From assembly GCA_964422295.1 (NCBI GenBank), contig CAYRAM010000022.1, positions 1 to 44,878 on the forward strand: 44,878 bases of DNA, given 5' to 3'. Both the position numbers and the translations under genes were made by a program. Position 1 is the stretch's first letter. The number at the start of each line of letters is the position of its first letter. The stretch is from UBA12191 sp964422295 (GTDB taxonomy: Bacteria > Planctomycetota > UBA8108 > UBA1146). Under the pieces are notes generated by a model. It did not search any database, was not told where the DNA came from, and saw only the letters and a list, made by a program, of their open reading frames with translations. Below, one piece after another: positions 26,623-35,833 of the stretch.

Positions 26623-28830
26623 ATGATTGGCTGGATGATTTCGACACTTTTGTCGGCAGGGCTTCCTGGTCAGGAGCCGGATGGAGATGGGCGTAAGGGG
26701 GGATGGCGTCTCAGCGATAGCCCCAGTGCGTATTTGCGAGAGCATGCTGAAAACCCGGTCGAGTGGTGGCCATGGGGGGATGATGCATTCGATGCTGCGA
26801 GAGCAGGTGATCGCCCCGTGTTTCTATCGATCGGTTACTCCAGTTGTCACTGGTGCCATGTCATGCGAAGGGAGTCCTTCTCTGATCCAGAGATCGCCGC
26901 TTTTCTCAATGCCCACTTTATTTCAATCAAGGTGGACAGGGAGGACCTTCCGCATGTGGACGAAGTCTACATGGATGCTGTTCGGGCGATGACCGGAGGC
27001 GGAGGTTGGCCGCTTTCTGTGTTTCTGCTTCCAGACGGGAAACCGTTTTATGGAGGGACCTATTTCCCACCCAGACAAAGATTCAACAGGCCTGGATTCC
27101 TTGAATTGATCACCTCGATTGATCGGGCGTGGCGAGAAGACAGGGATCGCATGAAGTTGAGTGCAAATGGATTGATCGAGCACCTGGAAGGAAGAGATCA
27201 GCGCACCCATGAGGGTCAGACCCTTGATCTCTTCCTCTCCAGGGGGCTCCAGGCAGCTGAGGCAGCCTACACACCGGAACCCGCCGGGTTTGGGAAAGCC
27301 CCTCGATTTCCCGCCCCCAGATTCCTCCAGTACTTGGCGGGCGAAGGACATTTGGGAAAAGATCCTGAAACGATGGAAAGGGCAACCTCCATCCTCTCGG
27401 AAATGGCTCGGGGCGGGCTCTACGATCAGGTGGGGGGAGGGTTTCACCGCTACAGTGTCGATGCTGCATGGCAGGTACCCCATTTTGAAAAGATGCTCTA
27501 CAGCCAGGGCTCACTTGCGGAATGTTATTTGGAAGTGGGGAGAATCTCGGGTGACGAGCAACTTCTTCAAACTGGAAAAAAGACACTCGATGCCATGCTC
27601 GAACAATTCCAGTTGGAAGATGGCACCTTTGCAGGATCTTGGGATGCGGATTCTGGGGGAGTGGAGGGGTCATTTTATGTATGGACCCCCGAACAGGTTG
27701 GAGAGGTGTTGAATGAGGATTTGGCCGAAAAGGTGTGCAAGTTTCTAGGCATATCCGAAGAGGGAAATTTTGAGGGGGGAGAGGCCAGCGTCCCTCGCCA
27801 AGCGATGACGTGGGATGACCTTTCCTCCTCTTTGGGAGAGGACCGGGATCGCCTCCAGAAGGAGATTGTAGAGGGAATCGGAAAACTGTTGGAAGCAAGG
27901 AAATCACGGGTTGCACCAAAAAGGGATGACAAGGTCATTCTTGGCTGGAATGCGCTCGCCATTTCCGGTTTGGCGCGGGGGGCCATCAACCTGGGGGAGA
28001 GCCGTTACAGGGATGCTGCAATCAAAGCCTATGAAGCGTTGGACGGCGTTCTTGTCAGGGACTCCAGATTTTTGCGACGCCGCGATCGTCATGTGGACGG
28101 GCAAGGGAATGAACGCATTGTGGATGGGAATCCGGCAACCCTGCAGGACGCTGCATTATGGATGAAGTGTGCTCTCGATCTCTATGAAGCGACGTTTGAT
28201 CCCCAATTTGTCGGTGAAGCGACAAGGTGCCTTGCTGTGATCGATAAAGAATTCGGTCCCCTGGAGCCTGGACAGGGGTTTCATGATGCTCCTTCAGGAG
28301 TTGACCTAGTCATGGGGCGGCGCAGGGAGTACTTCGATGGGGCCATACCATCCGGGAATGCGACCATGGCTCGCAATCTGTTGAGATTGTACGAGTTGAC
28401 CGGGTCAGCCGAGTGCCATGAAAGTGCTGAGCATCTGATCAGTGCATGCTTGAGTCGTGTTGGCCCATATCCGATGGGGGCGGCAGAACTATTGTTGGCA
28501 GTTCAATCGTTGTCAAGGAGAGTTCCTGTCGTCGTCATTGCAGGAGATGCTGACAGAAAAGAAACTCAAGAGATGTTGACGGCGGTCAGAAGTTCCCAAT
28601 GCCCTTTCGTCATCACTGCGTTCATTGAGGAGTCAGGGTCGGGGGACGACATTGTTCCATTATTGAAGGGTCGTACTTCACAGAACGGGATCCCCTTGGC
28701 ATACGTTTGCGTGGATCAGATTTGTGAAGTTCCAATTTCTCAAGTTTCAGAATTGATCGACAGGCTCGCAGAACTTGCAGGTAAAGCCCGAATCGAATCC
28801 TCAGACAATGGGGGTGGTCATGGTGAGTGA
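26623..28830 (+). CDS. Thioredoxin-domain DUF255 protein (YyaL/SSP411 family)
   Basis: This 735-aa protein has the architecture of the YyaL family: an N-terminal thioredoxin-like domain with SSCHWCHVM (C75, C78), then an alpha/alpha six-hairpin region similar to N-acylglucosamine epimerase folds. Family blocks include NPVEWWPWGDDAF, KVDREDLPHVDEVY, GGWPLSVFLLPDGKPFYGGT and VGGGFHRYSVDAAWQVPHFE. GGAGGACTG precedes the ATG. Family members usually start closer to the DSPSAYLREHAENPV segment, and here a short hydrophobic lead is added that might direct export. The biochemical role of the family is poorly known. It lies 21 nt upstream of the YaiI-like gene on the same strand. Confidence 0.92.
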   Translation: MIGWMISTLLSAGLPGQEPDGDGRKGGWRLSDSPSAYLREHAENPVEWWPWGDDAFDAARAGDRPVFLSIGYSSCHWCHVMRRESFSDPEIAAFLNAHFISIKVDREDLPHVDEVYMDAVRAMTGGGGWPLSVFLLPDGKPFYGGTYFPPRQRFNRPGFLELITSIDRAWREDRDRMKLSANGLIEHLEGRDQRTHEGQTLDLFLSRGLQAAEAAYTPEPAGFGKAPRFPAPRFLQYLAGEGHLGKDPETMERATSILSEMARGGLYDQVGGGFHRYSVDAAWQVPHFEKMLYSQGSLAECYLEVGRISGDEQLLQTGKKTLDAMLEQFQLEDGTFAGSWDADSGGVEGSFYVWTPEQVGEVLNEDLAEKVCKFLGISEEGNFEGGEASVPRQAMTWDDLSSSLGEDRDRLQKEIVEGIGKLLEARKSRVAPKRDDKVILGWNALAISGLARGAINLGESRYRDAAIKAYEALDGVLVRDSRFLRRRDRHVDGQGNERIVDGNPATLQDAALWMKCALDLYEATFDPQFVGEATRCLAVIDKEFGPLEPGQGFHDAPSGVDLVMGRRREYFDGAIPSGNATMARNLLRLYELTGSAECHESAEHLISACLSRVGPYPMGAAELLLAVQSLSRRVPVVVIAGDADRKETQEMLTAVRSSQCPFVITAFIEESGSGDDIVPLLKGRTSQNGIPLAYVCVDQICEVPISQVSELIDRLAELAGKARIESSDNGGGHGE

Positions 28831-28851
28831 CAGGGCATTGGGAGGTTAGGA

Positions 28852-29313
28852 GTGGGATCATCGGGAGTGAGAATCGTTGTCGATGCTGACGGATGCCCGG
28901 TCAAGGATGAAGTGGCACGAGTTGCTCAACGACTGAGTCTGCCTGTCACCTTTGTTGCGAATCGGCATATGAAGATTCCCAAGGGCCAATCCTTTTCTCT
29001 GGAGGTGGTACCGGAATTGTTTGACGCGGCGGATGATTGGATTGCAGAGAACTGCGATGACTCAACGGTAGTAGTCTGTGGAGATATCCCACTCGCTGCG
29101 AGATGCGTTGCAGCAGGTGCCCATGTTGTCGATCCTCGTGGACGCATCTTGGATGAAGACTCGGTGGGAGAAGCTCTTGCTCGCAGAGATCTGTCTACGC
29201 ATATGCGAGATTTGGGGCTGCCGACTCGAGGACCTGCCCCCTTTGATTCCAGAGATCGTTCCAGCTTTTTACAGGCAATGGACAGGGTCCTGCAATCGGT
29301 GATGAGGCGCTAG
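28852..29313 (+). CDS. YaiI/YqxD family protein (DUF188, PIN/NYN-like)
   Basis: This 153-aa protein starts at GTG 28852 with a GGAGG/AGGAG tract before it. Family features are clear: IVVDADGCPVKDEV near the start, FVANRHMKIP, VVCGDIPLAARCVAAGAHVVDPRGRIL, and a conserved ending SSFLQAMDRVL. The acidic residues resemble a PIN/NYN nuclease site. The activity is not established for most members. It is probably co-transcribed with the DUF255 gene. Its TAG stop overlaps the stop of the convergent gene inside the palindrome GCTAGC. Confidence 0.92.
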   Translation: MGSSGVRIVVDADGCPVKDEVARVAQRLSLPVTFVANRHMKIPKGQSFSLEVVPELFDAADDWIAENCDDSTVVVCGDIPLAARCVAAGAHVVDPRGRILDEDSVGEALARRDLSTHMRDLGLPTRGPAPFDSRDRSSFLQAMDRVLQSVMRR

Positions 29314-30302
29314 CAACCCTGATGGGGGATGAGGCACTCGAGGGGATCGGTGGTGGTATCTTCACCGCAAGTTTCATGGGGTGCCGCGGGTGGAACTCCC
29401 CCTGTGAAGAGGTACCCCAGCAGCAATACAGCATCCGCGATGTCCACGAGACCATTGTCGTCGATATCAGAACTGTCCATGCAACCAGGCTCTGCACCAC
29501 CGGTAAACATATAGTCCAGCAAATTGACCGGATCACTGAGATCGAGAGTTCCATCCCCTCCGAAATCTCCCCTGCGGAATGGGCTCCCTGACAGGTCAGG
29601 ATATATCAGTTCACATGAAACAAATGCGAGTGAGAATTCGACACTGTAAGCATCGAGAATCCCATCTCCATCCAAGTCGGTATCAACAACAATCCCTACA
29701 AATTCGAGCACTTGGGTCATCGTATCGTAATTAAAGGGGAAACCGTCAAATGGAAAGGGTGCCGGTATGGCATCGAAAATCTCTACAGGGATGGCTGCCG
29801 GAATCGAAGGACTAATCGCTGAAGTACCACCAGGCTCAATGGTCAATTGAAGAAGTACTGCAGGGATTGATCCGCCACCGGGTATCTGCAGGTCGGCCGG
29901 ACCAGCAGTCATCTCTCCAGAAGTGATGGATCCATTTTCAAAGATGACGAGAGGCTCACCGGTATCGTCAAGGCTCTCCGGGGTCACTTCAAAGAGGTTC
30001 GATCCGTTGAAATTGTTGTCCGGGTCGCCATCCAGATCGATACCGAGTACGGACGCAACTGAGATATCAGCATCGTCCTGCATCAGAGGATCATCGAGAT
30101 CACGAATCTCCAAGAGATTGAACTGCGGACTGGTTGCAATTTGTTGCTGCAGAATCGGATCAAGGATGGCGGAGGCGGGGGCCAATGCTCCGCCGGTAAT
30201 GCTGATTCCGGAGTTGACCAAAGCATTCTCGATCGGCTCTCCTGCGTGTGCTCCAGGAACGGTAATGACCGTTAGCAGGCAGAGATGCAGGAAAATTCTC
30301 AT
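29310..30302 (-). CDS. Secreted protein of unknown function with dockerin-like tail
   Basis: This 330-aa protein has a clear signal peptide (MRIFLHLCLLTVITVPGAHA). About 200 residues follow that I do not recognise. They are rich in Ile, Pro, Asp and Gly, with beta-type patterns (PAVLLQLTIEPGGTSAISPS) and one Asp loop (DTDLDGDGILDAYSVEF). The C-terminal dockerin-like module is complete (RGDFGGDGTLDLSDP, DIDDNGLVDIADA) and keeps all four module cysteines, the last being the C-terminal residue. It is divergent from the penicillin-acylase-family gene, and the shared upstream region may co-regulate both. Confidence 0.88.
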   Translation of the reverse strand: MRIFLHLCLLTVITVPGAHAGEPIENALVNSGISITGGALAPASAILDPILQQQIATSPQFNLLEIRDLDDPLMQDDADISVASVLGIDLDGDPDNNFNGSNLFEVTPESLDDTGEPLVIFENGSITSGEMTAGPADLQIPGGGSIPAVLLQLTIEPGGTSAISPSIPAAIPVEIFDAIPAPFPFDGFPFNYDTMTQVLEFVGIVVDTDLDGDGILDAYSVEFSLAFVSCELIYPDLSGSPFRRGDFGGDGTLDLSDPVNLLDYMFTGGAEPGCMDSSDIDDNGLVDIADAVLLLGYLFTGGVPPAAPHETCGEDTTTDPLECLIPHQGC

Positions 30303-30483
30303 CGCAAATTCCTATCGGCGATTCGGAGTTCCTAAAAGACAGGTCAAAACCCCTGAGTCTGGATTTCTGAACCTCTCACAAGTATATCGGCAATCCAATC
30401 GGGGGGATACCAAGGGTCGAGTTGTCCGTCCAAGAGGATAAGATAGGGAGGTGTGCGGAACTATTTTCCGGGAGGAGAGCCTG

Positions 30484-33183
30484 ATGGAACTTCGTAAACA
30501 CATTCCGGGGGCCAGATTGTTACTTCTGGCCATCCTGATTGCTTGTCTCCAAAGTCCATGTGCCATTGGAGCGGATATCCCGTTTGTGCGAGGCGATGCG
30601 AACATCGATGGTTCAGTGAATCTCTCCGATGGTATCTGGCTGTTACAACATTTGTTTCAATCTGGGCCTGGTGGAGATTGTTTTGCTGCCATGGATTTCA
30701 ATGCGGATGGTGACGTTGATTTGGCCGATGCCCTCTCCGTCATCCAATTTCAATTGCTCGATGGAGGAGCTCCTGCACATCCCTATCCATACTGCGGAGA
30801 GTCTGCCATCGGAGACTGCCAAGATTATTCCGTATGTCCAAGCACACCGGAGGTCGAGGTTTCAAGGGACGAACTTGGAGTTTGGTTCATCGAAGGTGGA
30901 TCTCTGTACGACATGTACGATGCTTTTGGATATGCGGTATCAGTCGATCGACTATGGCAGATGGAATACTTTCGAAGACTTTGTCGAGGTAAGCTGTCAG
31001 AGATTTATGGCCCTGATCAACTTTCGACGGATATCACTATTCGCATTCTTGGCTACTCTGATGAAGAGTACATGGCCGGGTATGAGACCATATCTGAGCG
31101 CGCAAAAGAGTTGGTCGATGGATACATTGCTGGAATCAATCGACGCATTGATGAGGTAACGCAAGACCCCGGGCTATTGCCATATGAGTTTCATGATTTC
31201 GGATTTACCCCGGATTACTGGAGTGTCATCGATGTCATGGCCCTGCAGGTTACCTTGTTGAGAAATTTCGATTCTGAGGCGTTATCGACGCATCAATTGA
31301 ACAATGCTGTCTTACTTGCGGAATTGGAAGCGAGCCATCCAGAGGATGGTCTGGCGATGTTCAACGACTTGCGTTGGTTGGACGACCCGGAGGCCCCCAC
31401 GATGATCCCTCCAGCCTCTGGCCAGAGCGGGTTTCTTGGGGATGACACTCCTTCTGAGCCGCCGGTCCCTTCGCCAAGTCAGTACAAGATTGAAAATCTC
31501 TATGCACTTCGGGATGGAGTCCACGATTTTTTCGAAGGTACCCGTGAACGAATTTCTCAAATCGGAACCCCTCCCAGGCTGGGTAGCTATGCGTGGGTTG
31601 TCAGTGGGGATCTGACCGATACAGGATTACCCATCATTTACTCCGGTCCCCAAATGGGATTTTCTGCTCCCGGATTGATCGTCGAAGGTTCCCTTCGGGG
31701 TGCGGGAATCGATGTGTCCGGGATGGCCTTGGCAGGGTTGCCAGGAATCATCATCGGGCGAACGCCTCGTCACGCCTGGTCGGGACAGGTTGCCCACGCA
31801 CACACTGTCGATGTCTATCTGGAAGAGGTGGAGGACATCTTTCTGCATCGGACTGAGGTGATTCCGATGGGGAATGATCAGTTTTTCAACTTGCCTGTGT
31901 ATCGCAGTGCACATGGACCAATCGTCGCGCCGATCGTTCTCAGCACCGAAAATTTGGAAGGTCCTGTTGCAGCCTGGAAATATGCTCATTGGGAGAAAGA
32001 ACTGCGTACGGTCGATGTCAATCTTGACTATATCCTCGCAAGAAACATGGAGGACTTTGGCAAAGCGATGGATCAATTTTGCGTCAGCCTTCATGTCTGC
32101 TACGCCGATCGACGCGGAAATGTTGGCTATTGGATGTCAGGACTCGACCCGATTCGAGTAGAAGGTGCGGATCCCAGATTGCCCCAGTTGGGGGACGGTT
32201 CGATGGAGTGGACGGATCCAGTCACTTACAAGGATCGGATCACTGACTCAAACCCTGACAGGGGTTGGATCGCCGGCTGGAATAACAAGGCAAGTTCTGG
32301 TGAGGCGGGAGGAGCAAATCCCGGCCACGCATACGGGCGCTTCCATCGGGCTCATGCGATGCAAGACAGGATCGGTTCAGCAGTGGAACAAGGTCCCGTC
32401 GACTTCGAGTTCGTTCGCGATTTGGCATTGGAAATCAGCGCTACTGATTGTTGCAGTTTGGGGAACAATGGCGGCAACAAGTGGTTTTTTGTTGAGGAAT
32501 TCTTTACTTCAGCTGTGGAAAGTGACCTCAATCCCGATCGTTTGGCAGCCTTGCAACTGATGGAAAGTTGGGACGGGTATTTTGTCGAGGGAGGGGAACA
32601 AGGCTGGTTAGAGGAGACAGTCAATTCTGATGCCTGGATATTACAAGATCGCTGGATAAAAAAGATGTTGGAATTGGTATTCGATGACGAACTGTCTACC
32701 CAGACACTGAGTTGGAACAATCAGGGGCAAAACCTGCTGTTCAATGTGCTCTTGAGGGCACTGCCCGGGACTCAACCCACTCTCGCCAATCAAATCAATT
32801 GGTTTGAAGACAGGGGGGGAGGTTTCAAACCTACCGATCCGGTGGAGTTGGCGGTCCTTGCACTGGATCTCACTCTGAATGATTTGGGTCCCAGACCGTG
32901 GGAATTTCCCCGAGCGACAATTGATTATGTTGCCGAAAGCAATTTAGGGACGGTCTGGAGTGCTCCTTGGCTCAATCGGTCGACCTATGCCCAAGTGGTT
33001 GAAATGGGCTCTGAAGGACCGGTACGCATCGAGTCGATGATTCCACTGGGTCAATCCGGCGATATACGACTGGGAGCCAATGGAGATCCTGTTTTTGATG
33101 ACAATTATTTTGGATTCACGGAGATCTTTGATGGTTTCCTCCACCGTGAGTTTCCCCTCTTTTCGGGAGGCTCTTCCGATTGA
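30484..33183 (+). CDS. Penicillin-acylase-family N-terminal nucleophile hydrolase with N-terminal dockerin-like module
   Basis: This 899-aa exported enzyme starts at ATG 30484 with GGGAGGAG upstream. The signal peptide (to about residue 31) is followed at once by a complete dockerin-like module including its cysteine tail (CGESAIGDC, SVCP). The penicillin amidase domain follows: alpha-chain region (about 120-365), nucleophile in GSYAWVV (Ser368, exposed after autocleavage of the Gly-Ser bond), SGPQMGFSAPGL, and GWNNKAS, which probably holds the oxyanion Asn. The family usually shows GxN before the AW segment, whereas here it is GRTPRHAW. Relatives hydrolyse amides such as acyl-homoserine lactones or penicillins, and the substrate here is unknown. 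The stop overlaps the TTG start of the next gene. Confidence 0.92.
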   Translation: MELRKHIPGARLLLLAILIACLQSPCAIGADIPFVRGDANIDGSVNLSDGIWLLQHLFQSGPGGDCFAAMDFNADGDVDLADALSVIQFQLLDGGAPAHPYPYCGESAIGDCQDYSVCPSTPEVEVSRDELGVWFIEGGSLYDMYDAFGYAVSVDRLWQMEYFRRLCRGKLSEIYGPDQLSTDITIRILGYSDEEYMAGYETISERAKELVDGYIAGINRRIDEVTQDPGLLPYEFHDFGFTPDYWSVIDVMALQVTLLRNFDSEALSTHQLNNAVLLAELEASHPEDGLAMFNDLRWLDDPEAPTMIPPASGQSGFLGDDTPSEPPVPSPSQYKIENLYALRDGVHDFFEGTRERISQIGTPPRLGSYAWVVSGDLTDTGLPIIYSGPQMGFSAPGLIVEGSLRGAGIDVSGMALAGLPGIIIGRTPRHAWSGQVAHAHTVDVYLEEVEDIFLHRTEVIPMGNDQFFNLPVYRSAHGPIVAPIVLSTENLEGPVAAWKYAHWEKELRTVDVNLDYILARNMEDFGKAMDQFCVSLHVCYADRRGNVGYWMSGLDPIRVEGADPRLPQLGDGSMEWTDPVTYKDRITDSNPDRGWIAGWNNKASSGEAGGANPGHAYGRFHRAHAMQDRIGSAVEQGPVDFEFVRDLALEISATDCCSLGNNGGNKWFFVEEFFTSAVESDLNPDRLAALQLMESWDGYFVEGGEQGWLEETVNSDAWILQDRWIKKMLELVFDDELSTQTLSWNNQGQNLLFNVLLRALPGTQPTLANQINWFEDRGGGFKPTDPVELAVLALDLTLNDLGPRPWEFPRATIDYVAESNLGTVWSAPWLNRSTYAQVVEMGSEGPVRIESMIPLGQSGDIRLGANGDPVFDDNYFGFTEIFDGFLHREFPLFSGGSSD

Positions 33184-34133
33184 GGATCCTGATCTGGATT
33201 GGCATTTGCATTTCTCTGGTGGGTTGCCAAACCACATGGCTGGCTTCGAATGCCAGCGGTGTCGTTTCCAGGATGGCCGGATCCAAGACCAGGGATGAAT
33301 TATTGAGTTCAAAGAATCTGCCCGGCGGGTGGAAGAGTGCATTGGAGGAGTTGCCTGCAATCCTCGATTTGGCTCGGGACTCCGGCTTCAATGTGGGAAG
33401 CGCATATCAGAGAATCGATATCGATGTCGATCCGGTCAGTTACATCGTGGTGGCTGCAAAGCCCGGCTCCATGACTCTGCATCTATGGGAGTTTCCAATC
33501 GTTGGGGAAGTTCCATACAAGGGATTTCGATTTTTAGACCATGCCGAGGCGGAGAGTCGTTTACTGGAGTCAAGAGGATTGATTGCAGAAGTGTTCCCAG
33601 TCTCAGCCTTCAGCAGTCTCGGTTGGTTTCCTGATACACTTCCGGGAGGACTTCTTGGGGTTTCAGAGACGCATCGAGTACGGACCATTTATCACGAACT
33701 GGTTCATAGAACGATATTCTTTCCAGGACGAGCCGATCTGAATGAGAGCCTTGCCAATTTTTTCGCTGATGAATTGGCACGGAAGTGGTTTATCAAAAGA
33801 GATGGACCCCACAGTTCTGCTCTCAAGTTGTTGGCGATGGAAAACGCTGATTCCGATCTTCTCCGTGAACATCTATTGCGCCTGATGGGGAGATGGAGTC
33901 CTGAGACACTTCACGAGGATCTGAGGAAATTCTCTGAGCAACTGCAAATGGAGTCATGGCAATCGCAAATGGGGCAGCAAATTTCTGTCCGAAAGTGGAC
34001 CCTTCCGACGATACTGATGGAGCAGGTCTACGATGCGGGGGCATGGCCCTGGGCAGAGATCTGGCAAGAGTGCAATCAGGACCTCGATGTCCTGATTTGG
34101 CGAACTCGCCAAGAGATTGTCGGAACCCCCTGA
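33180..34133 (+). CDS. Putative zinc aminopeptidase lipoprotein (PF10023-like)
   Basis: This 317-aa protein starts at TTG 33180, overlapping the previous stop (TTGA) with GGGAGG 9 nt upstream, so translation is coupled. A lipoprotein signal ends SLVGC (Cys16). The zinc motif HELVH (H172, E173, H176) and the downstream NESLANFF (E189 as third ligand) fit the COG4324 putative aminopeptidase family, as does the GFRFLDHAEAE-to-SLGWFPDTLPG region. Membrane anchoring and coupling to the acylase-family gene suggest a shared extracytoplasmic job on amide or peptide substrates, but this is inference. Confidence 0.87.
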   Translation: MRILIWIGICISLVGCQTTWLASNASGVVSRMAGSKTRDELLSSKNLPGGWKSALEELPAILDLARDSGFNVGSAYQRIDIDVDPVSYIVVAAKPGSMTLHLWEFPIVGEVPYKGFRFLDHAEAESRLLESRGLIAEVFPVSAFSSLGWFPDTLPGGLLGVSETHRVRTIYHELVHRTIFFPGRADLNESLANFFADELARKWFIKRDGPHSSALKLLAMENADSDLLREHLLRLMGRWSPETLHEDLRKFSEQLQMESWQSQMGQQISVRKWTLPTILMEQVYDAGAWPWAEIWQECNQDLDVLIWRTRQEIVGTP

Positions 34134-34265
34134 TTTAGGATCTCGTTGATGGAATGTCACTGCTCTTGAGTGTTGGGCTCAAAGGGCGTGATTCGGACCA
34201 GTCAGCAGATTCTGGCGAAATCCCTGCATCCCGGACAATCACCTGATCCGCAAGAAGGGAGATCC

Positions 34266-34841
34266 ATGACGACTCGAAGTGAAGACATGAAAAATACGTT
34301 CGAGGAGGTATTCTTGCCATATCTCGACGACGTCTTTCGCTTTTCCCTGGGTCTGACGCGAAACAGGGCTCAGGCAGAAGACCTGGTCCAAGATACCTTC
34401 ATGAAGGCATTCAAGGCCTTTCCGAGTTTCCGATCGGGAAGCAATGCCAAATCATGGTTGTTCAGGATTTGCAAGAATCATTTCATCGACCGGTACCGGG
34501 TCAAAGCTCGCAGACCGGCTCATCAGTCGTTGGCGGCTGAGATTGCAACCGCCGACACGAGGCGTTCCGTTCAGGTTTTTGAGCGGGATGGGATTGAAAA
34601 TGAAGAGACTTTTCTGGATCTTTTTGGAGACGAAGTGAATCGTTTCCTGAGGGAGCTCCCTGAAGATTTTCGCAGGGCACTCCTCCTTTGTGATCTGGAA
34701 GGGCTACGTTACGACGAGATTGCCGAGGTTCTCGGTGTTCCCGTGGGCACGGTTCGCTCGCGGATTTCTCGTGCAAGGGCTTTCCTTCGCGAAAGACTTG
34801 AGAGTTACGCTACGGAACTAGGCTACGGCAAAGATTCATAG
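34266..34841 (+). CDS. ECF-type RNA polymerase sigma factor
   Basis: This 191-aa sigma-70 family protein starts at ATG 34266 (AAGGGAG upstream). The frame extends to 34170 without support. Region 2 is visible in AEDLVQDTFMKAFKAFPSF and SWLFRICKNHFIDRYR. Region 4, with its helix-turn-helix, is in LRYDEIAEVLGVPVGTVRSR. An unusually long acidic linker lies between them. The next gene, 16 nt downstream, encodes its likely anti-sigma factor. The target promoters cannot be read from the window. Confidence 0.94.
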   Translation: MTTRSEDMKNTFEEVFLPYLDDVFRFSLGLTRNRAQAEDLVQDTFMKAFKAFPSFRSGSNAKSWLFRICKNHFIDRYRVKARRPAHQSLAAEIATADTRRSVQVFERDGIENEETFLDLFGDEVNRFLRELPEDFRRALLLCDLEGLRYDEIAEVLGVPVGTVRSRISRARAFLRERLESYATELGYGKDS

Positions 34842-34857
34842 AAGAGGAACCGGGCTC

Positions 34858-35664
34858 ATGAATGACTGCATTCGATTTCAAGACAAACTTCACGATTGGG
34901 TAGACCTCGAACTGGATTTGCCAACCAGTGAAGAGATCGATCTTCATTTGTCACGGTGCCCACATTGTGCGGATACCGCCAAGGGGATTCGCCACATGAA
35001 GCAGTTGGTCAAAGCCAAGGCGTGGCAACCAAAAACCCCGGAAAACCTCAGGCAAGGCGTTCAGCAGATGTTGGCTGTGGAAACGAATCGTCGTTCTGGA
35101 CCTCGCTGGGCAGGAAGAACAGTGCTTCCCTTGGCAGCCACCGCAGCCCTAATATTGATTCTCGTCACTCCTGATTTCTTTTATCCATCTGGGTCCCATT
35201 CGTCGCTGGATGCGAGCGTGATCAGTGATCCCGTGTTCAATTCTCATTTGCGGACATTGAGTGGAGATGATCAACCGACCGCCCTTTTCCAATCACATGA
35301 CTCAGCATCGCGCTATGTCACCAACATCATCAACCGTACAGTCATGGTCCCTCAGTTTGAGAATTTCCACATTTGGGGCGTGTCAGTTCTTAAAGTTGGA
35401 CAACATGAGATTCCGAAAGTTTTTTACAAAGGGACAGATTCACATCTGTCCCTTTTTGTTGTTTGTATGGATCACGAGACGTCTACAGGGATCCATCCGA
35501 TCAAGCATGGGATAGAGTTCACGGTTTATTGCTTTCCGGGGATTGACTATTGCTGTGTCTTGGCCACCTCTGATCATCCTGGCAATCACCACAGCGCCAT
35601 CGCTCACTGCAACTGTGTGGTAAAAAATTGCTCTCCCGAATGCGACTGCCATCACGGGAAGTAA
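34858..35664 (+). CDS. Zinc-finger anti-sigma factor with Cys/His-rich outer domain
   Basis: This 268-aa membrane protein follows the sigma gene by 16 nt. The N-terminus carries the zinc anti-sigma motif H30-x3-C34-x2-C37 (with C4), which binds and silences the sigma factor in the cytoplasm. One transmembrane helix (about 89-104) leads to an extracytoplasmic domain. The final 66 residues contain nine Cys and nine His, ending in HCNCVVKNCSPECDCHHGK. That suggests metal binding or redox sensing that would release the sigma factor. No protease or second regulator is adjacent. The family of the outer domain is not known to me. Confidence 0.88.
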   Translation: MNDCIRFQDKLHDWVDLELDLPTSEEIDLHLSRCPHCADTAKGIRHMKQLVKAKAWQPKTPENLRQGVQQMLAVETNRRSGPRWAGRTVLPLAATAALILILVTPDFFYPSGSHSSLDASVISDPVFNSHLRTLSGDDQPTALFQSHDSASRYVTNIINRTVMVPQFENFHIWGVSVLKVGQHEIPKVFYKGTDSHLSLFVVCMDHETSTGIHPIKHGIEFTVYCFPGIDYCCVLATSDHPGNHHSAIAHCNCVVKNCSPECDCHHGK

Positions 35665-35833
35665 TCACTCTCCTGGGGCTCAATTACAACTGTCATTTCA
35701 TTCCAATTCTCCACTGGAGCGATTCCAGGAGGAGATTTGCATTGTATCGAGTCACAGATGCCAGGGCCCGATCTGGCAAATCCCCAGACAAGAGGCCTTG
35801 CGAATCGACGCCCAGAAGAGCATTCTTCTCAAA

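Noticed and set aside
27110..27919. 269-aa open frame antisense to the DUF255 gene
   Set aside because: It is Pro/Arg-rich shadow translation of a clearly conserved gene on the other strand.
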